This document shows positions 43,931-53,533 of a stretch of DNA of 53,604 bases, in pieces (position 1 is the stretch's first letter; each line of letters opens with the position of its first letter). Position numbers and translations under genes: made by a program. This stretch comes from Bremia lactucae (lineage: Eukaryota > Oomycota > Peronosporomycetes > Peronosporales > Peronosporaceae): NCBI RefSeq assembly GCF_004359215.1, contig NC_090614.1, positions 318,999-372,602 on the forward strand, given 5' to 3'. Under the pieces are notes generated by a model. It worked only from the letters and a program-made list of their open reading frames with translations, was not told where the DNA came from and ran no database searches.

Positions 43931-44191
43931 ACCAGCAGACATCCACCATAAATGGCACCTTTCTTCAGAAATTACGAACCATGGCAGAGGATTCTGAAGA
44001 AGATTCGGAGAATGGTATTGAGCAATTTTGAGAAATTATGCAACAACTGGTGAAAACTTCCCAAAGCATCAACACCGGTCAACAAAAAGAATGAAAGCCC
44101 GACTTGTGGAGACGGCAACCCAGAGATCAAGATCAATAAACTTTCCTACTGTTTCTATTCGTGCGGCGAGTAAGAACAACATAATCAAAGC

Positions 44192-44724
44192 TGTAGGCGG
44201 GCACGTCGTAATGCGGCCACGCTCTTCTTAGACACACACCCTACCACAGCGAGAAAGCGATTTAACCAGCTTCTCTTGCGTGCAGTGAGGTAGTTGTGGT
44301 GTATGCGTCAGCGACCTCACCCAACGCACTAAGTACGTTTGTTAAGTGTCGTCACGGGAGCGGTTATCCGGGTCCTCACGCGCACTTACCAAGTAGAAAG
44401 TAGTTTTCAAATTGATTTATATTTAATCGTATTAAATATTAATACCTATTTTTACCAATCAAAATGTCATCTCTATAGATAAGACTTAATTTGTATTGCG
44501 AGCGTATCTTTCTAGATACCTCGCGTAACGGATGACGCTAGGCGTCAACCCCTCTTAATGTGAATGCACGTATGTGCATCACATACACAAGGGTTGGTCA
44601 AAAATGTGAACCACACCCGAGTGCTGGGTCTAATTCCTAGAATTTAGTCATTTACCATCCCCTTCAGTACACTAAGTGTACTTAACGGGGACTGTGTAAC
44701 ATAAGGGCAACTTAAGCCCGTTAC
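44192..44724 (-). repeat. Family-2 LTR (3' LTR of the chromodomain element at 44725)
   Basis: 533 bp, TGTAGGCGGGCACG to AAGCCCGTTAC. Reverse complement of the LTR at 8644-9171. The last base runs into a tract of C's (44724-44734). Confidence 0.85.
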
Positions 44725-44734
44725 CCCCCCCCCC
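44724..44734. repeat. Poly-C tract at the LTR/internal boundary
   Basis: 11 consecutive C at the place where the sister copy has ACA followed by four C's (8637-8645, other strand). This position is the polypurine tract side of the 3' LTR (GGGG on the element's sense strand), so the tract is an expanded PPT or a sequencing/assembly artefact. Confidence 0.7.
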
Positions 44735-45571
44735 TTCAAGAACGAATTTACACTTTAAAATTGGTCAAAGAGGAGCAGAAACTGCGAGCAGCTTTACGCG
44801 CCGCTAGTTCACTCAATCACTCAAGTGACCTGTGTTTCGATACACGGCGCCGAAGATGCCACCGTACAGGAGCCACGTTGGTAGGTCGTCAGCAAACGCA
44901 CACTCAATCTCGCACTAAGCACATGCGCCGCGTTAACACGCCGACAGCGTCTCCTTAGTCGAAACGCTGACAGTTACTGCGGCTGTCGCGATAACGTGGC
45001 TAAAGGGTCCATCCCACATTAACAGTGAGGGTGTTGATCCGTCGCTCATTGTCGACTACAATGAGTCGACACCGTTGCCGTCACCTCATAGTAATGATGC
45101 GTGCAACGAGCTCATGAGGAAGGATGATGGCGCATTATTGCCCATCTAAACTTCTCTTATGGCTCACAACGGAAGACAGCAACGTATACGAATGCTGTCT
45201 CGTCGTCTGCGCCGGATAGCGCAGCGACAGGTAATGAGAGCGCTGCCCATAAAAGCGCAGCCGCTTCTTCGTTGAGTACAACCACAACGCCTTATGCTCA
45301 GTCCATAATCCATAATGGTTCTGACATAGAGGATTCGGAGCCTAAAGCTCTGCTGACGACACGTGAACGTGCTCAGTTGGTGTCACAAGCTGCAGTCATT
45401 TAGAACGTGGATATGTGACGGGTGGCATTCCAAAGATGCCCCCTCCATCTAAATGGCATCATTTAACCAGGCCAAGGCCGTCGCTCCTAAAGCACGCTCT
45501 TGTAGGCGCTCGTCTTTAAATCATGGAAGGCTCAGGGAAAATCGCTTGAGCGTATTTTCCCGATCCCGGTC

Positions 45572-46275
45572 GTGTTGCGTTTAAATGAAACGCCCCCGGC
45601 AATACCGGACGGAATTCCTGCGCCGCATTCATCCGCATTCCGATCCGATGAAACAGCGGTCGAAGCGAACAAATTTCGCCCGCTTGCGTGTGAAAGAAAC
45701 CATGGCCCCTTTTCTTCTAACAACGCTTCTTCTGCTAGTCCATTTGAGACTAGCAAAGAGGCCTCAGCCGGTGCCCCTTTACATAGGCAGCCACCAAGCC
45801 GGGCACAGCTATTCGTAGAGTATCGATCGGTTCCCAAGAGTCAAAACTCTACGGGTAACCTTCCCATTGGACGAGGATATGATACCCTAGGCTCACGTAG
45901 CGGCACGCAACCTTCCTACACGTAAGTGTTCTTCCACCCGCATCCATCAGTGCAGGCGGCGCCCGATAGGGTGGCGATCTCGCCCAACTACTCGTGGCTG
46001 CCTTACCTTCGTCCGTTCAGTCACAGGCGATAAGCGCTGCTAAACGACGTATTGCGGATCTCGAGGGTCAAGTCTCGCGACTGACCTCGGATCTCGTTGA
46101 TGTCCGAGCGAAGGCTCGTCAGGGTTATGAACGCCTGAAGACTCGCTTGGACCTATTTGAACGGATAATGCTGAGGGATCCGCGTTACTCGCGTGATGTC
46201 CCTCGCTCTCCAAGTCCTGTTTGTGGTGGAAGGCATCAAATCGATAGCTTTTCGCCTTCACCGTCCTCCTGTTAA
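45572..46275 (+). pseudogene. Antisense open frame of the chromodomain element, coiled-coil part
   Basis: Two plus-strand frames: 45572-45925, open straight across the antisense of the chromodomain, and 45994-46275, which encodes a strong coiled coil (SAAKRRIADLEGQVSRLTSD, LVDVRAKARQGYERLKTRLD, LFERIML). The corresponding coil in the sister copy is at 7250-7390 on the minus strand (TSDLCDVRAKARQDFGRLKT). Together with the Ser-rich N-terminal part at about 45070-45400 this would form a protein of some 350-400 residues. No family was recognised. Only two degenerate copies are visible. Confidence 0.45.
45757..45925 (-). pseudogene. Chromodomain fragment (integrase C-terminus)
   Basis: The minus-strand frame reads YHILVQWEGYP, a TAG stop, then SFDSWEPIDTLRIAVPGLVA and AYVKGHRLRP, a classic chromodomain interrupted by one stop. 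Closely related to 7453-7722. Confidence 0.75.
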
Positions 46276-46361
46276 TTTACGTTAACGCTATGAGCTTGAA
46301 GATGGGCTTACGGTCGAGATTGCAAACCGGAAAGTAGGTTATATTTTGAGTTTATCTCAAT

Positions 46362-46425
46362 CTTACCGTTAATTTTATCCTACCGTTAGCTTTATCCTAC
46401 CGTTAATTTTTTCCTATCGTTCGCT
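46362..46425. repeat. Short tandem repeat, 17-18 bp unit
   Basis: About four imperfect copies of CTACCGTTAATTTTATC in succession. Lies at the end of the chromodomain remnant. Confidence 0.75.
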
Positions 46426-46503
46426 GCGCCCCCAGCTCATACACATGTCGCCAAAAACCAGACGTAAAACGTGGTACCCGTTCTTACACTATGGACTCAG
46501 GCA

Positions 46504-46940
46504 TCCAGCACTCGGGTGTGGTTTACATTTGTGACCAACCCTTGTGTTTGTGATGCACATGGGTGCATTCACATTACAAGGGGATGACGCCTAGCGTCAT
46601 CCGTCACGCGAGGTATCTAGAAAGACACGCTCGCAATACATATTAAGTCTTATCTACAGAGATGACATTTTGATTGGTAAAAATAGGTATTTATAGTTAA
46701 TAAGATTGAATATAAATCAGTCTGACAACTACTTCCTACTTAGTAAGTGCGCACGAGGACCCGGATTACCGCTCCCGTGACGACACTTAACTAAAGTACT
46801 TAGTTTGTTGGGTGAAGTCGCAAACGCGCCCACCACAACTACCTCACTGCACGCAAGAGAAGCAGGTTAAACCGCTTCCTCGCTGTGCTTGGGTGTGTGT
46901 CTAAGTAGAGCGTGGCCGCATTACGACGTGCCCGCTTACA
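46504..46940 (+). repeat. Family-2 LTR, 5'-truncated, with primer-binding site
   Basis: Starts within the LTR at CCAGCACTCGGGTGTGG (about 100 bp missing) and ends CCCGCTTACA at 46940. The primer-binding site TGGTAGCAC follows at 46943-46951. This is the 5' LTR of the gag fragment to its right. Confidence 0.82.
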
Positions 46941-47064
46941 CTTGGTAGCACTTGAAATCGTTTCCACGACCCATATCTCATCGTGTGTACGAGAGGATGA
47001 GTCTTAATATCGATTGGGCTCATTCCCCCCACCTCTCCGAACATCACCGGGAGGTGGAAGGCTT

Positions 47065-47460
47065 ATGGCGCAGAGACTTGGTGAACAAGACCTGGCCGGG
47101 CTCCTGGGTAGTCCTCTTGAGCAACATGTTGCTCAGTTGGAGCCGTTTGAGGCATTCGTGCTCGGACAGCGGAGGGCCGCGTCCATGGCACAGGGTCATG
47201 CTGCTGCGGAGTCCGTCACTCAGACTCAGGATGAGCTGAGGCATGAGCAGGCTCGGAGCGAGGCTCTCCATAGGACTGTTGAGATGCTCTCAACAGGACT
47301 GTTGAGATGTTCTCTGTCTTGCCGCATCAGCCGAGGCCCATTCGGATGGGCCCGCCCAAGTTTGATGGAACTGCAGCGCACACGATTGTCCATTGGGTTT
47401 TAGCCGTGCAGCAAGGCTGTGTGGCGCAGCTCATCGCAGATGAATCGGCGTAGACTGCAT
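47065..47460 (+). pseudogene. Gag N-terminal fragment of the family-2 Gypsy element
   Basis: The frame from ATG 47065 (MAQRLGEQDLAGLLGSPLEQ, HVAQLEPFEAFVLGQRRA) is collinear with the gag at 51524. A 21-nt tandem duplication (ACAGGACTGTTGAGATG repeated near 47272-47312) and a later shift break it, and homology stops near 47455. N-terminal heptad-like helices precede the capsid core, which is lost here. Confidence 0.75.
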
Positions 47461-47479
47461 GTATATATTATCACAGTGA

Positions 47480-47800
47480 GGTAATTTTTTCAAACCCCAA
47501 CCAAATTGGCCAACGCATCGGCACACTTTAAATAATAAAGGGGAATTAGTCCGGTATACTTGAAGAATACGTCCTGCAAAATTCTGGGGAATGAATCTGT
47601 AGGAGCCTTTGGGGGCTAGGCTTATCCTGTTGACAAACTTTGCAAGCGTGTATGTACTTGCTTACGAAATTTCACTGGCGAAGCCAGTAGAAACTGCGGC
47701 TTACCGTGAGATAAGTTTTCTCCCGACCACGATGCCCATATATCGGTGCATCGTGCAGTATCGCAAATCGTTATGGGAGGGGATGACGGTGCTATCGCGG
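47480..47800 (-). pseudogene. Gypsy integrase zinc-binding fragment
   Basis: Aligns with the integrase N-terminal region of copy B (37085-37230): shared AAGCGTGTATGTACTTGC, GCCAGTAGAAAC, GTGAGATAAG and GGTGCATCGTG, reverse strand. The encoded LSH, FYWP-like and H..C pattern is broken by shifts. The segment is isolated from any other pol domain. Confidence 0.65.
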
Positions 47801-47998
47801 ATAATGCCCAGCTTCTCGCAAAACCTTACAAACGGGAGAGCGCGTAAGCTGGCTTGGATACCTTGCTATTTATAAAGGGAACAACATTAACAATTTCGCC
47901 GCTGTGGAAGTAGATGAGATTCTTCGCACCTTTTTCACACGAAAGTTTGCCTATAGCTATAACGGCTGAGGTCTCGCTACAGGGTATCGGTGTATAAC

Positions 47999-48103
47999 CG
48001 TAGCCGGCACGTTGTTTTACCTTGGTTGAACGAGAGTACTCTAGAACTCGAAGAGTCCTCGAGTACTCTCGTTCAACCAAGGTAAAACAACGTGCCGGCT
48101 ACG
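47999..48103. repeat. Perfect 43-bp inverted repeat
   Basis: The left arm 47999-48041 (CGTAGCCGGCACGTTGTTTT...) is the exact reverse complement of the right arm 48061-48103. The 19-nt spacer contains CTCGAAGAG. No mismatch in 43 bp. No gene overlaps it convincingly. Confidence 0.95.
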
Positions 48104-49056
48104 ATGTAAACGTACGCTACATGACACCTTGTGTAGAAAATGAAGCCGAGATACTGTGCATCCTTGCGCTGTTCAATACTAACTCCATTATAATTTGATT
48201 TATACTAAAGGATCCAAGACCGTAGACCGCGAATTACTAGTAAGAGCCACGAAGATTTCGGGTTCACACAGCACTTGCACAAAGGAAGCGTGCAATACGC
48301 GAAGACTGTTAATCAATCATATAAGGGGGTTCTCACACAACCGCCCCACAATTCTGCTATTTTTGAGTGTGCTGAGGTTACGAAAAAATCACACAAATCT
48401 GCACAATTTTTAAATCAGCCATAGCTGATATTGTAAAACTCTGGCTACTAAATTAGCTTTCTTTCCCGATCAAATCAGCAACATTTGTATTACTTATGAA
48501 GATTTTTGCCTTTGCTTTCCATTGGTTTACTCACCACCAGTGTGACCCCCTTTCTCTTAGCCTGTAGCGGAGCTACCTCGCTCCTTAAGTTAAAGGAAGA
48601 CTCATAGACTCAAAGAGTCTCTTGGTGGTGGAGGGATTAAGTGTGATGAGCATAAGGTCTGCACTGGAGATTGTTTTTTAGATGATTCTTTTTATTTCAG
48701 ATGCTAAATCCTCACTATATATTTACATTATTAAGATGAAATCCATGCTCTGATAACTTTTGCACGGAAAATGATAACCTTCGCTAACGTATAGAATTTG
48801 ACGTCCACCGTGGTCGTACGACAGCATATGAATGACGCTACTACAAAATAATCCGATAATAATAACGTTTGATAACCTATAAAAAGTGTTTTTGGGCTAT
48901 AAGTTGTCAGAGGGAGGACTGTTTAAACGGGTCCTTTGGTTCCGCTAAAAGAGAACCATCTCGCAATTCTTTTTGAGAGGTGTGGCTAAAAGACCAGTAA
49001 ACTATTGTTTACAAGCTAAATTTTCAAATATTAAGTACGATTTTGCGAATTAAGTG
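48104..49056. other. Unassigned spacer and upstream region of the gene at 49057
   Basis: About 950 bp. It includes a short imperfect palindrome (AGACTCATAGACTCAAAGAGTCT near 48599) and AT-rich sequence next to the gene start. No gene recognised. Confidence 0.4.
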
Positions 49057-50919
49057 ATGTTGTCGTCCAAGGAAGTGCCGTCGTCCAAGGAAGTGCCGTC
49101 GACCAAGCTGCGGGAGCCGTACGAGGGCTTCGAGTACGAGGACCTGCGTCTCGAACTATCCGTCCGCAATATTCGTCTTCCGCGTTCAGTTCAGCGGCTG
49201 AGTAACCGTGCAGGATTCATACAGATGTTACGCGACTGGGACCAGAAGCATACCTCGGAGACATCCGGGCCTATCCATAGGCGGACGTCACCCCGGCGGA
49301 CTCAGGTGAGAATGAATGCAACACGTAGTATACGCGCGCGTCGTGGATGTCGCTTTCGCTTGATCAATGTGCTTTTGAGCCCGGAGTTTAGTAAACGCTG
49401 GCCAGAGATGGGCTTGCGCGGTCCGAGACTGAAGGTAAATCGGCTCTGGCAAGACGTATACGCTGCTTTTAAGACAAAAAACGCGGCACTTAGCACTCTT
49501 CAATTTCAAGACGCACTCTTTATTGGCGTCACGCCAAACGTGATCCTTCCACACTCGGCGGAGCATTTAATGCACATGTGGGCCGAGATCGTCTCCATGT
49601 ACCGCAACGCTGTGGTGCAGGCAAAGGAGGCTACAGCCCATGACGACAACGCGCATTCTTTCTTTTATTTCTGCGCTGGCAGACTCGACCTTTTGTATCT
49701 GCACATGGCGATGTTGCTTGAACAAAAGCTCTATACGATTGTCATGTCAGACAAATTCCTGGCCACTGACGCTATGATAGATAGCAAGATTACGGTGTTT
49801 AAGTCTGCTCATGATCTTGCAAAGAATGCTACAATTGCGATCAGAAAGCCTTCAGTGGAAGCGCAGAAGACCAAGGCAGCAAATCCAATTCCTGCTATAA
49901 AAAACGAATCTTTAGCTTTATCTGAAATATCAGTAATTGAGCCTGTCATTGAAAGCAAAACGAAGGCGCACAAGACTTTTGAAGAAAGTGTAAAAATTGC
50001 TACTGCGTCAAGCAGTAAACTTCCAGTAGAAGCAGAGAAAATTAAAACAGCAGACATAGTGGTTGCAACAGCACAACCTTTTGGTTCCTGTAGACCTACA
50101 GCCAGTGAGACTCTCAACAGCTGGAAGACCAAGAAGTTAACGACTGTGACTGCACGAAAGACTACTGCTGCTAGCTGTAGAATTCTTCAAGCACCATACA
50201 AGACTGACGATGAAAATTTGGTTGTCGCGAACAAAGAAGCTGCTGCTCCATTTATTTCGTCTGGGAAACTTATTCAAAACCCCGAGATGACAGACCCCGT
50301 TGACATCGCGTCAGCAAGGGAAGCTGCAGCCAAAATGAGTGTATTGAGTGCTACAGTAAAGCAGCTAAAGCCAGCAGCTTCGCTGATAAAAGCCGCAGCT
50401 AAGAAGAAACCCAAAAAATCAATTAGTAAGGGCAAAAATCCTGCTACTGAAGCCGCGCGGAATGAAGTAAAGCAAAAGACCACAGCTCTGAAGCAGAAAC
50501 AGAAAATAAAGTCGGCAAAGTCAAAAGCAGCCTTTGCAAAATCATCAGTTGGCAGTAAATCGACAAAAGCAAGGAAACAGGAGAAGCGGCCGCGTGATGA
50601 AGATAGTACCGCGATTGTTCAGGTTTCAGCTGTGCAGGACATTGTTCCTCATTCTACCAAGCGAGTTCACACGACGTCAACAGCTCTAGCAACACGTCCA
50701 ATGGATTTAGTGCTTCCTCCTGATGAGTGGGATATTCTGGAAAGCAGGCTTCGAAAAGTGAATGAAAACATCGAACGGTGCCATCGTGGGCTTTCAAACG
50801 TCGTTGTAAATGTCAGTAGTAATCACAAGCAATCTTTGGAAGCGGATTTGCGCTTTTACTCGGCAATTAAGCAGCGGTTGCAGGAGCAGCTACTAGTTGT
50901 GATGCAAAGTGGGTATTAA
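49057..50919 (+). CDS. Lysine-rich protein of unknown function
   Basis: An intact, intronless 620-residue frame from ATG 49057 (the GTG three bases earlier is ignored). Family not recognised. The N-terminus carries an 18-bp tandem repeat (SSKEVP twice, then STK). About 25-75 resembles a SAP-like helix pair (YEDLRLELSVRNIRL). About 95-235 is a conserved-looking globular helical region (FSKRWPEMGLRGPRLKVNRL, HSFFYFCAGRLDLLYLHMAM). About 255-520 is low-complexity Lys/Ala/Thr-rich with imperfect repeats (PSVEAQKTKAA / LPVEAEKIKTA) and basic runs (KKKPKKSISKGK), suggesting a nuclear or chromatin role (inference). The last 75 residues (PPDEWDILESRLRKVNENIE to the end) form a predicted coiled coil. 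It stands alone between retroelements. Confidence 0.82.
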   Translation: MLSSKEVPSSKEVPSTKLREPYEGFEYEDLRLELSVRNIRLPRSVQRLSNRAGFIQMLRDWDQKHTSETSGPIHRRTSPRRTQVRMNATRSIRARRGCRFRLINVLLSPEFSKRWPEMGLRGPRLKVNRLWQDVYAAFKTKNAALSTLQFQDALFIGVTPNVILPHSAEHLMHMWAEIVSMYRNAVVQAKEATAHDDNAHSFFYFCAGRLDLLYLHMAMLLEQKLYTIVMSDKFLATDAMIDSKITVFKSAHDLAKNATIAIRKPSVEAQKTKAANPIPAIKNESLALSEISVIEPVIESKTKAHKTFEESVKIATASSSKLPVEAEKIKTADIVVATAQPFGSCRPTASETLNSWKTKKLTTVTARKTTAASCRILQAPYKTDDENLVVANKEAAAPFISSGKLIQNPEMTDPVDIASAREAAAKMSVLSATVKQLKPAASLIKAAAKKKPKKSISKGKNPATEAARNEVKQKTTALKQKQKIKSAKSKAAFAKSSVGSKSTKARKQEKRPRDEDSTAIVQVSAVQDIVPHSTKRVHTTSTALATRPMDLVLPPDEWDILESRLRKVNENIERCHRGLSNVVVNVSSNHKQSLEADLRFYSAIKQRLQEQLLVVMQSGY

Positions 50920-51228
50920 TGTAGGTAACTTATTTGAAGAGGACAAATCCAGAACGTGTGGCTTCATCAAGCCTTGACTGTATTATCAAAGTTGCTGAAT
51001 GATCTGGAAAGTTTTAAGTGTACTTATCGTTTAGCCACTGATGAATTTAAATGGCGATGTATGGCGATGTCTAGTACACCTCTAAAAAGCCGCATGAATT
51101 AAATCTTCGCATCAATCTATGTCGACTATGTCTGTCTAGCTTCGAGGGAAAGTAAAGCAAAATAAAGGACCGATATAAGTATACACCACTTTTGGTATAG
51201 CCACACCTATTCTCTAATATAATTTAGT
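50920..51228. other. Spacer downstream of the lysine-rich gene
   Basis: About 310 bp, presumably the 3' UTR, containing a small direct repeat (ATGGCGATGT twice near 51051). No gene seen. Confidence 0.45.
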
Positions 51229-51397
51229 CTCCCGTGACGACACTTAACCAAAGTACGTAGTGCGTTGGGTGAGGTCGCTAACGCGCCCACCACAACTACC
51301 TCACTGCACGCAAGAGAAGCTTGTCAAACCGCTTCCTCGCGGTGCTAGGGTATGTGTCTTAGTAGAGCGTGGCCGCATTACGACGTGCCCACCTAGA
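51229..51397 (+). repeat. Family-2 LTR, 3' third only
   Basis: Collinear with 46772-46940 (CTCCCGTGACGACACTTAAC to GTGCCCACCTAGA). Upstream LTR sequence is missing, so the element is truncated at its 5' side and could not be copied by normal reverse transcription. Confidence 0.8.
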
Positions 51398-51523
51398 CTT
51401 GGTAGCACTATAAATCCTTTCCACGACCCGCATCTCTGCGTGTGTACGAGAGGATGAGCCTCAATATTGATTAGGCTCATTTCCCCCACCTCTCCGAAAC
51501 ATTATCGGGAAGTGGCAGGGCTT

Positions 51524-52410
51524 ATGGCGCAGGAACTTGGTGAACAAGCCCTGGCCAGGCTCCTGGGTAGTCCACCTGAGCAACATGTTGCTCAGTTGGA
51601 GCAGTTAGAGGCATTCGTGCTCGGACAGCGGAGAACCGCTTCCGAGGCACAGAGCCATGCTGGGGTGGAGTCCGTCACTCAGACACAGGATGAGCTGAGG
51701 CGTGAGCAGGCTCGGAGCGAGGCTTTCAACAGGACTGTTGAGATGCTCTCTGCCCGGCTGCATCAGCCGAGGCCCATTCTGATGGACCCGCCCAAGTTCG
51801 ATGGAACTGCGGCGCACACGATTGTCCACTAGCTTTTAGCCGTGGAGCAATGCGGTGTCGCGCAGCTCATCGAGGACGACAGCCGGATGGTGTCGTACGC
51901 CATGTCGCATCTACGCAGTAAGGCCTCAGAGTGGGCTTACTCGGCGCTTATGGCGGACAGAAAGGCGTTCCCTACATGGGCGATCTTTAAGGAAATGATT
52001 CGCGCCATGTACCAGCCGCCGAACAAAGGAGTGTTGCTTCAGGCGCGCTTCTTTGGAGCGCGACAGGCGAGCGATCTCTGCAAGAGTATTTGCAGGAGAT
52101 GCGCTCGCTGTCGGCGTTCATGACCGTAGGTCCGATTCCGGAGCACAGTAAGGTGCCCACGTTTATGAACGGACTACGGCATGGCCCATCGCGACAGGCC
52201 TTTTTCAGAAAGGTGCCGTCGACAATGGCAGATGCAATCCAAATTGCCTTGGTTGAGGAGCAACCCTACAACAGTACCTCGGCGACAGCTTGGTATAAGC
52301 CGTCGGCCGCATGTGACCTCTCGGCCCGGCCGAGAGGTCAGATGCCACTCCCATGGAGCAGGGCAATGCAGACGTTGTCTGATTTAAATGCGGCAAGCGC
52401 GGCCATATGA
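51524..52410 (+). pseudogene. Gypsy gag, one stop and one frameshift
   Basis: Frame from MAQELGEQALARLLGSPPEQ. A TAG at 51830 replaces the TGG (Trp) present in the sister copy at about 47395. The same frame then continues (AVEQCGVAQLIEDDSRMVSY, RSKASEWAYSALMADRKAFP, the Retrotrans_gag core). A shift near 52075 moves the reading to QEMRSLSAFMTVGPIPEHSK, TFMNGLRHGPSRQAFFRK, ADAIQIALVEEQPYNS. Otherwise well preserved, so this decay is recent. A zinc knuckle could be present near 52385-52430 (CGKRGHMMARCYA-like with one altered base region) but lies in shifted sequence. Confidence 0.8.
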
Positions 52411-52612
52411 TGGCTCGCTGCTATGCCAGGGTCCCTGCTGGGGCGAAGACGCACAGCAAGACGACTCTTTTCCCAAAGAACAATGACAAGAACCAGCGTG
52501 CGAGACGCATGAGTTCTGCATCGAGCACTGAGGGGTCGGCAAATGCAGGAGCGCAGTGGGGGCGGGATGCCCTACCGACGCGGACTCTGAAACTACTCCT
52601 TAGTTTTAAGTT

Positions 52613-53533
52613 GTGGAACAAATGGGTAGCATAGTCCCTGAGGTCTCGAATTTTTGGACCTCAACCCTGCTGGTCTATAGCGGCAAAGTAGGAGGCTATG
52701 ACCACGTGAAGACCCACCTAACGGATTCGGGTGCATCACAAAATTTTGTGAAACTCGCGGCTCTAAGAAAGAGACCGGCGATGTTTGAGTCGCTTTGCCA
52801 GGATGGCAAGCGAGAAGAGGCGACCGTTCGTTTAGCGAATGGCGCGCTCATTAAGTGTGAGGGAGTTCAGGTAGAACTCGCCATCAGCTTTAGTGACTTC
52901 TCCGATAAAGAGAAGTTCACAGTGCTAGGTATGGAGAGTCCGTATGACCTAATCCTAGGCATGCCATGGTTGGCAAAGCACCAACCATGGATAGACTGGC
53001 GTACACGCACAGTTGCGAACTCTACGCAGGACACCGGAAAGGATGTGCTCTTGCGAGAGGCATATGCAACTGATGTCGTGTCGAACACAGTTGAGGGTGC
53101 GTTGACGGGATGTCAAACGTCACCAATTCCTACCCAGCTCGTGGAGACTGAGGTAGTGAATAGGACGATGACAAGTAGTCATGCGTCCGAATGTTCTGCA
53201 CAGAGCCGAGAGCCTGTGGCAGTAGACGGCGGGCTGACAGGAAGTCATACGTCGCATGAACCGGCACAGTGCTTAGAGCCTGGTGCGGTTGGAAGGGGTG
53301 CGTTAGCCAGGAGTGCAACGACACCCGCTTCCCAAAAGGTCGTGGTGAGTCAAAGAACGAGTACCCGACAGATTAGGACGATCAAAGGCACGTCTAAACG
53401 AGTGACCTTGGAACAGTCTCTAATGAAGAGGACGGGCCTTCGAACGAGGTGTTCGAGGCCGTCAAAGACGAAATTGCGGAGGCATCCTCAGTTGAGGTGC
53501 TCCGGCAAGTCTTTAAATCTGCCGAGGAGATAG
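52613..53533 (+). pseudogene. Gypsy aspartic protease and linker
   Basis: Frame with an intact retropepsin active site, THLTDSGASQNFVKL (about residue 37), FLAP-side residues EATVRLANGALIKCEG and the second motif YDLILGMPWLAKHQPWIDWR. A long Thr/Ser-rich linker follows. A shift near 53420 separates this frame from the downstream EVFEAVKDEIAEA...EEIVNLPEMSW reading that leads to RT. The protease domain itself looks undamaged. Confidence 0.78.

Larger units (their letters stand above)
44725..46440 (-). mobile_element. 3' internal remnant of a second chromodomain Gypsy copy
   Basis: Matches 7200-8643 in reverse complement along its length: the PPT-side segment (GTCAAAGAGGA..AGCTTTACGC), the Ser-rich antisense frame, the chromodomain and the coiled-coil antisense frame. 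It confirms that the 3' end of this family has, in sense order, chromodomain, then about 1 kb, then 3' LTR. The rest of the element is missing; to the right lies a plus-orientation LTR of the same family. Confidence 0.75.

Noticed and set aside
43960..44160. Plus-strand pieces MAEDSEEDSENGIEQF and EIMQQLVKTSQSINTGQQKE resembling the start of a retroelement gag
   Set aside because: Broken after 17 codons, no downstream domain and no second copy to compare; left unannotated.
45585..45818. Second plus-strand frame (77 aa) overlapping the antisense frame
   Set aside because: Composition typical of a shadow frame; not matched in the sister copy.
49296..49420. Possible intron starting at GTGAGAATG in the lysine-rich gene
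   Set aside because: The frame stays open and the encoded segment fits its surroundings; no convincing acceptor with matching phase.
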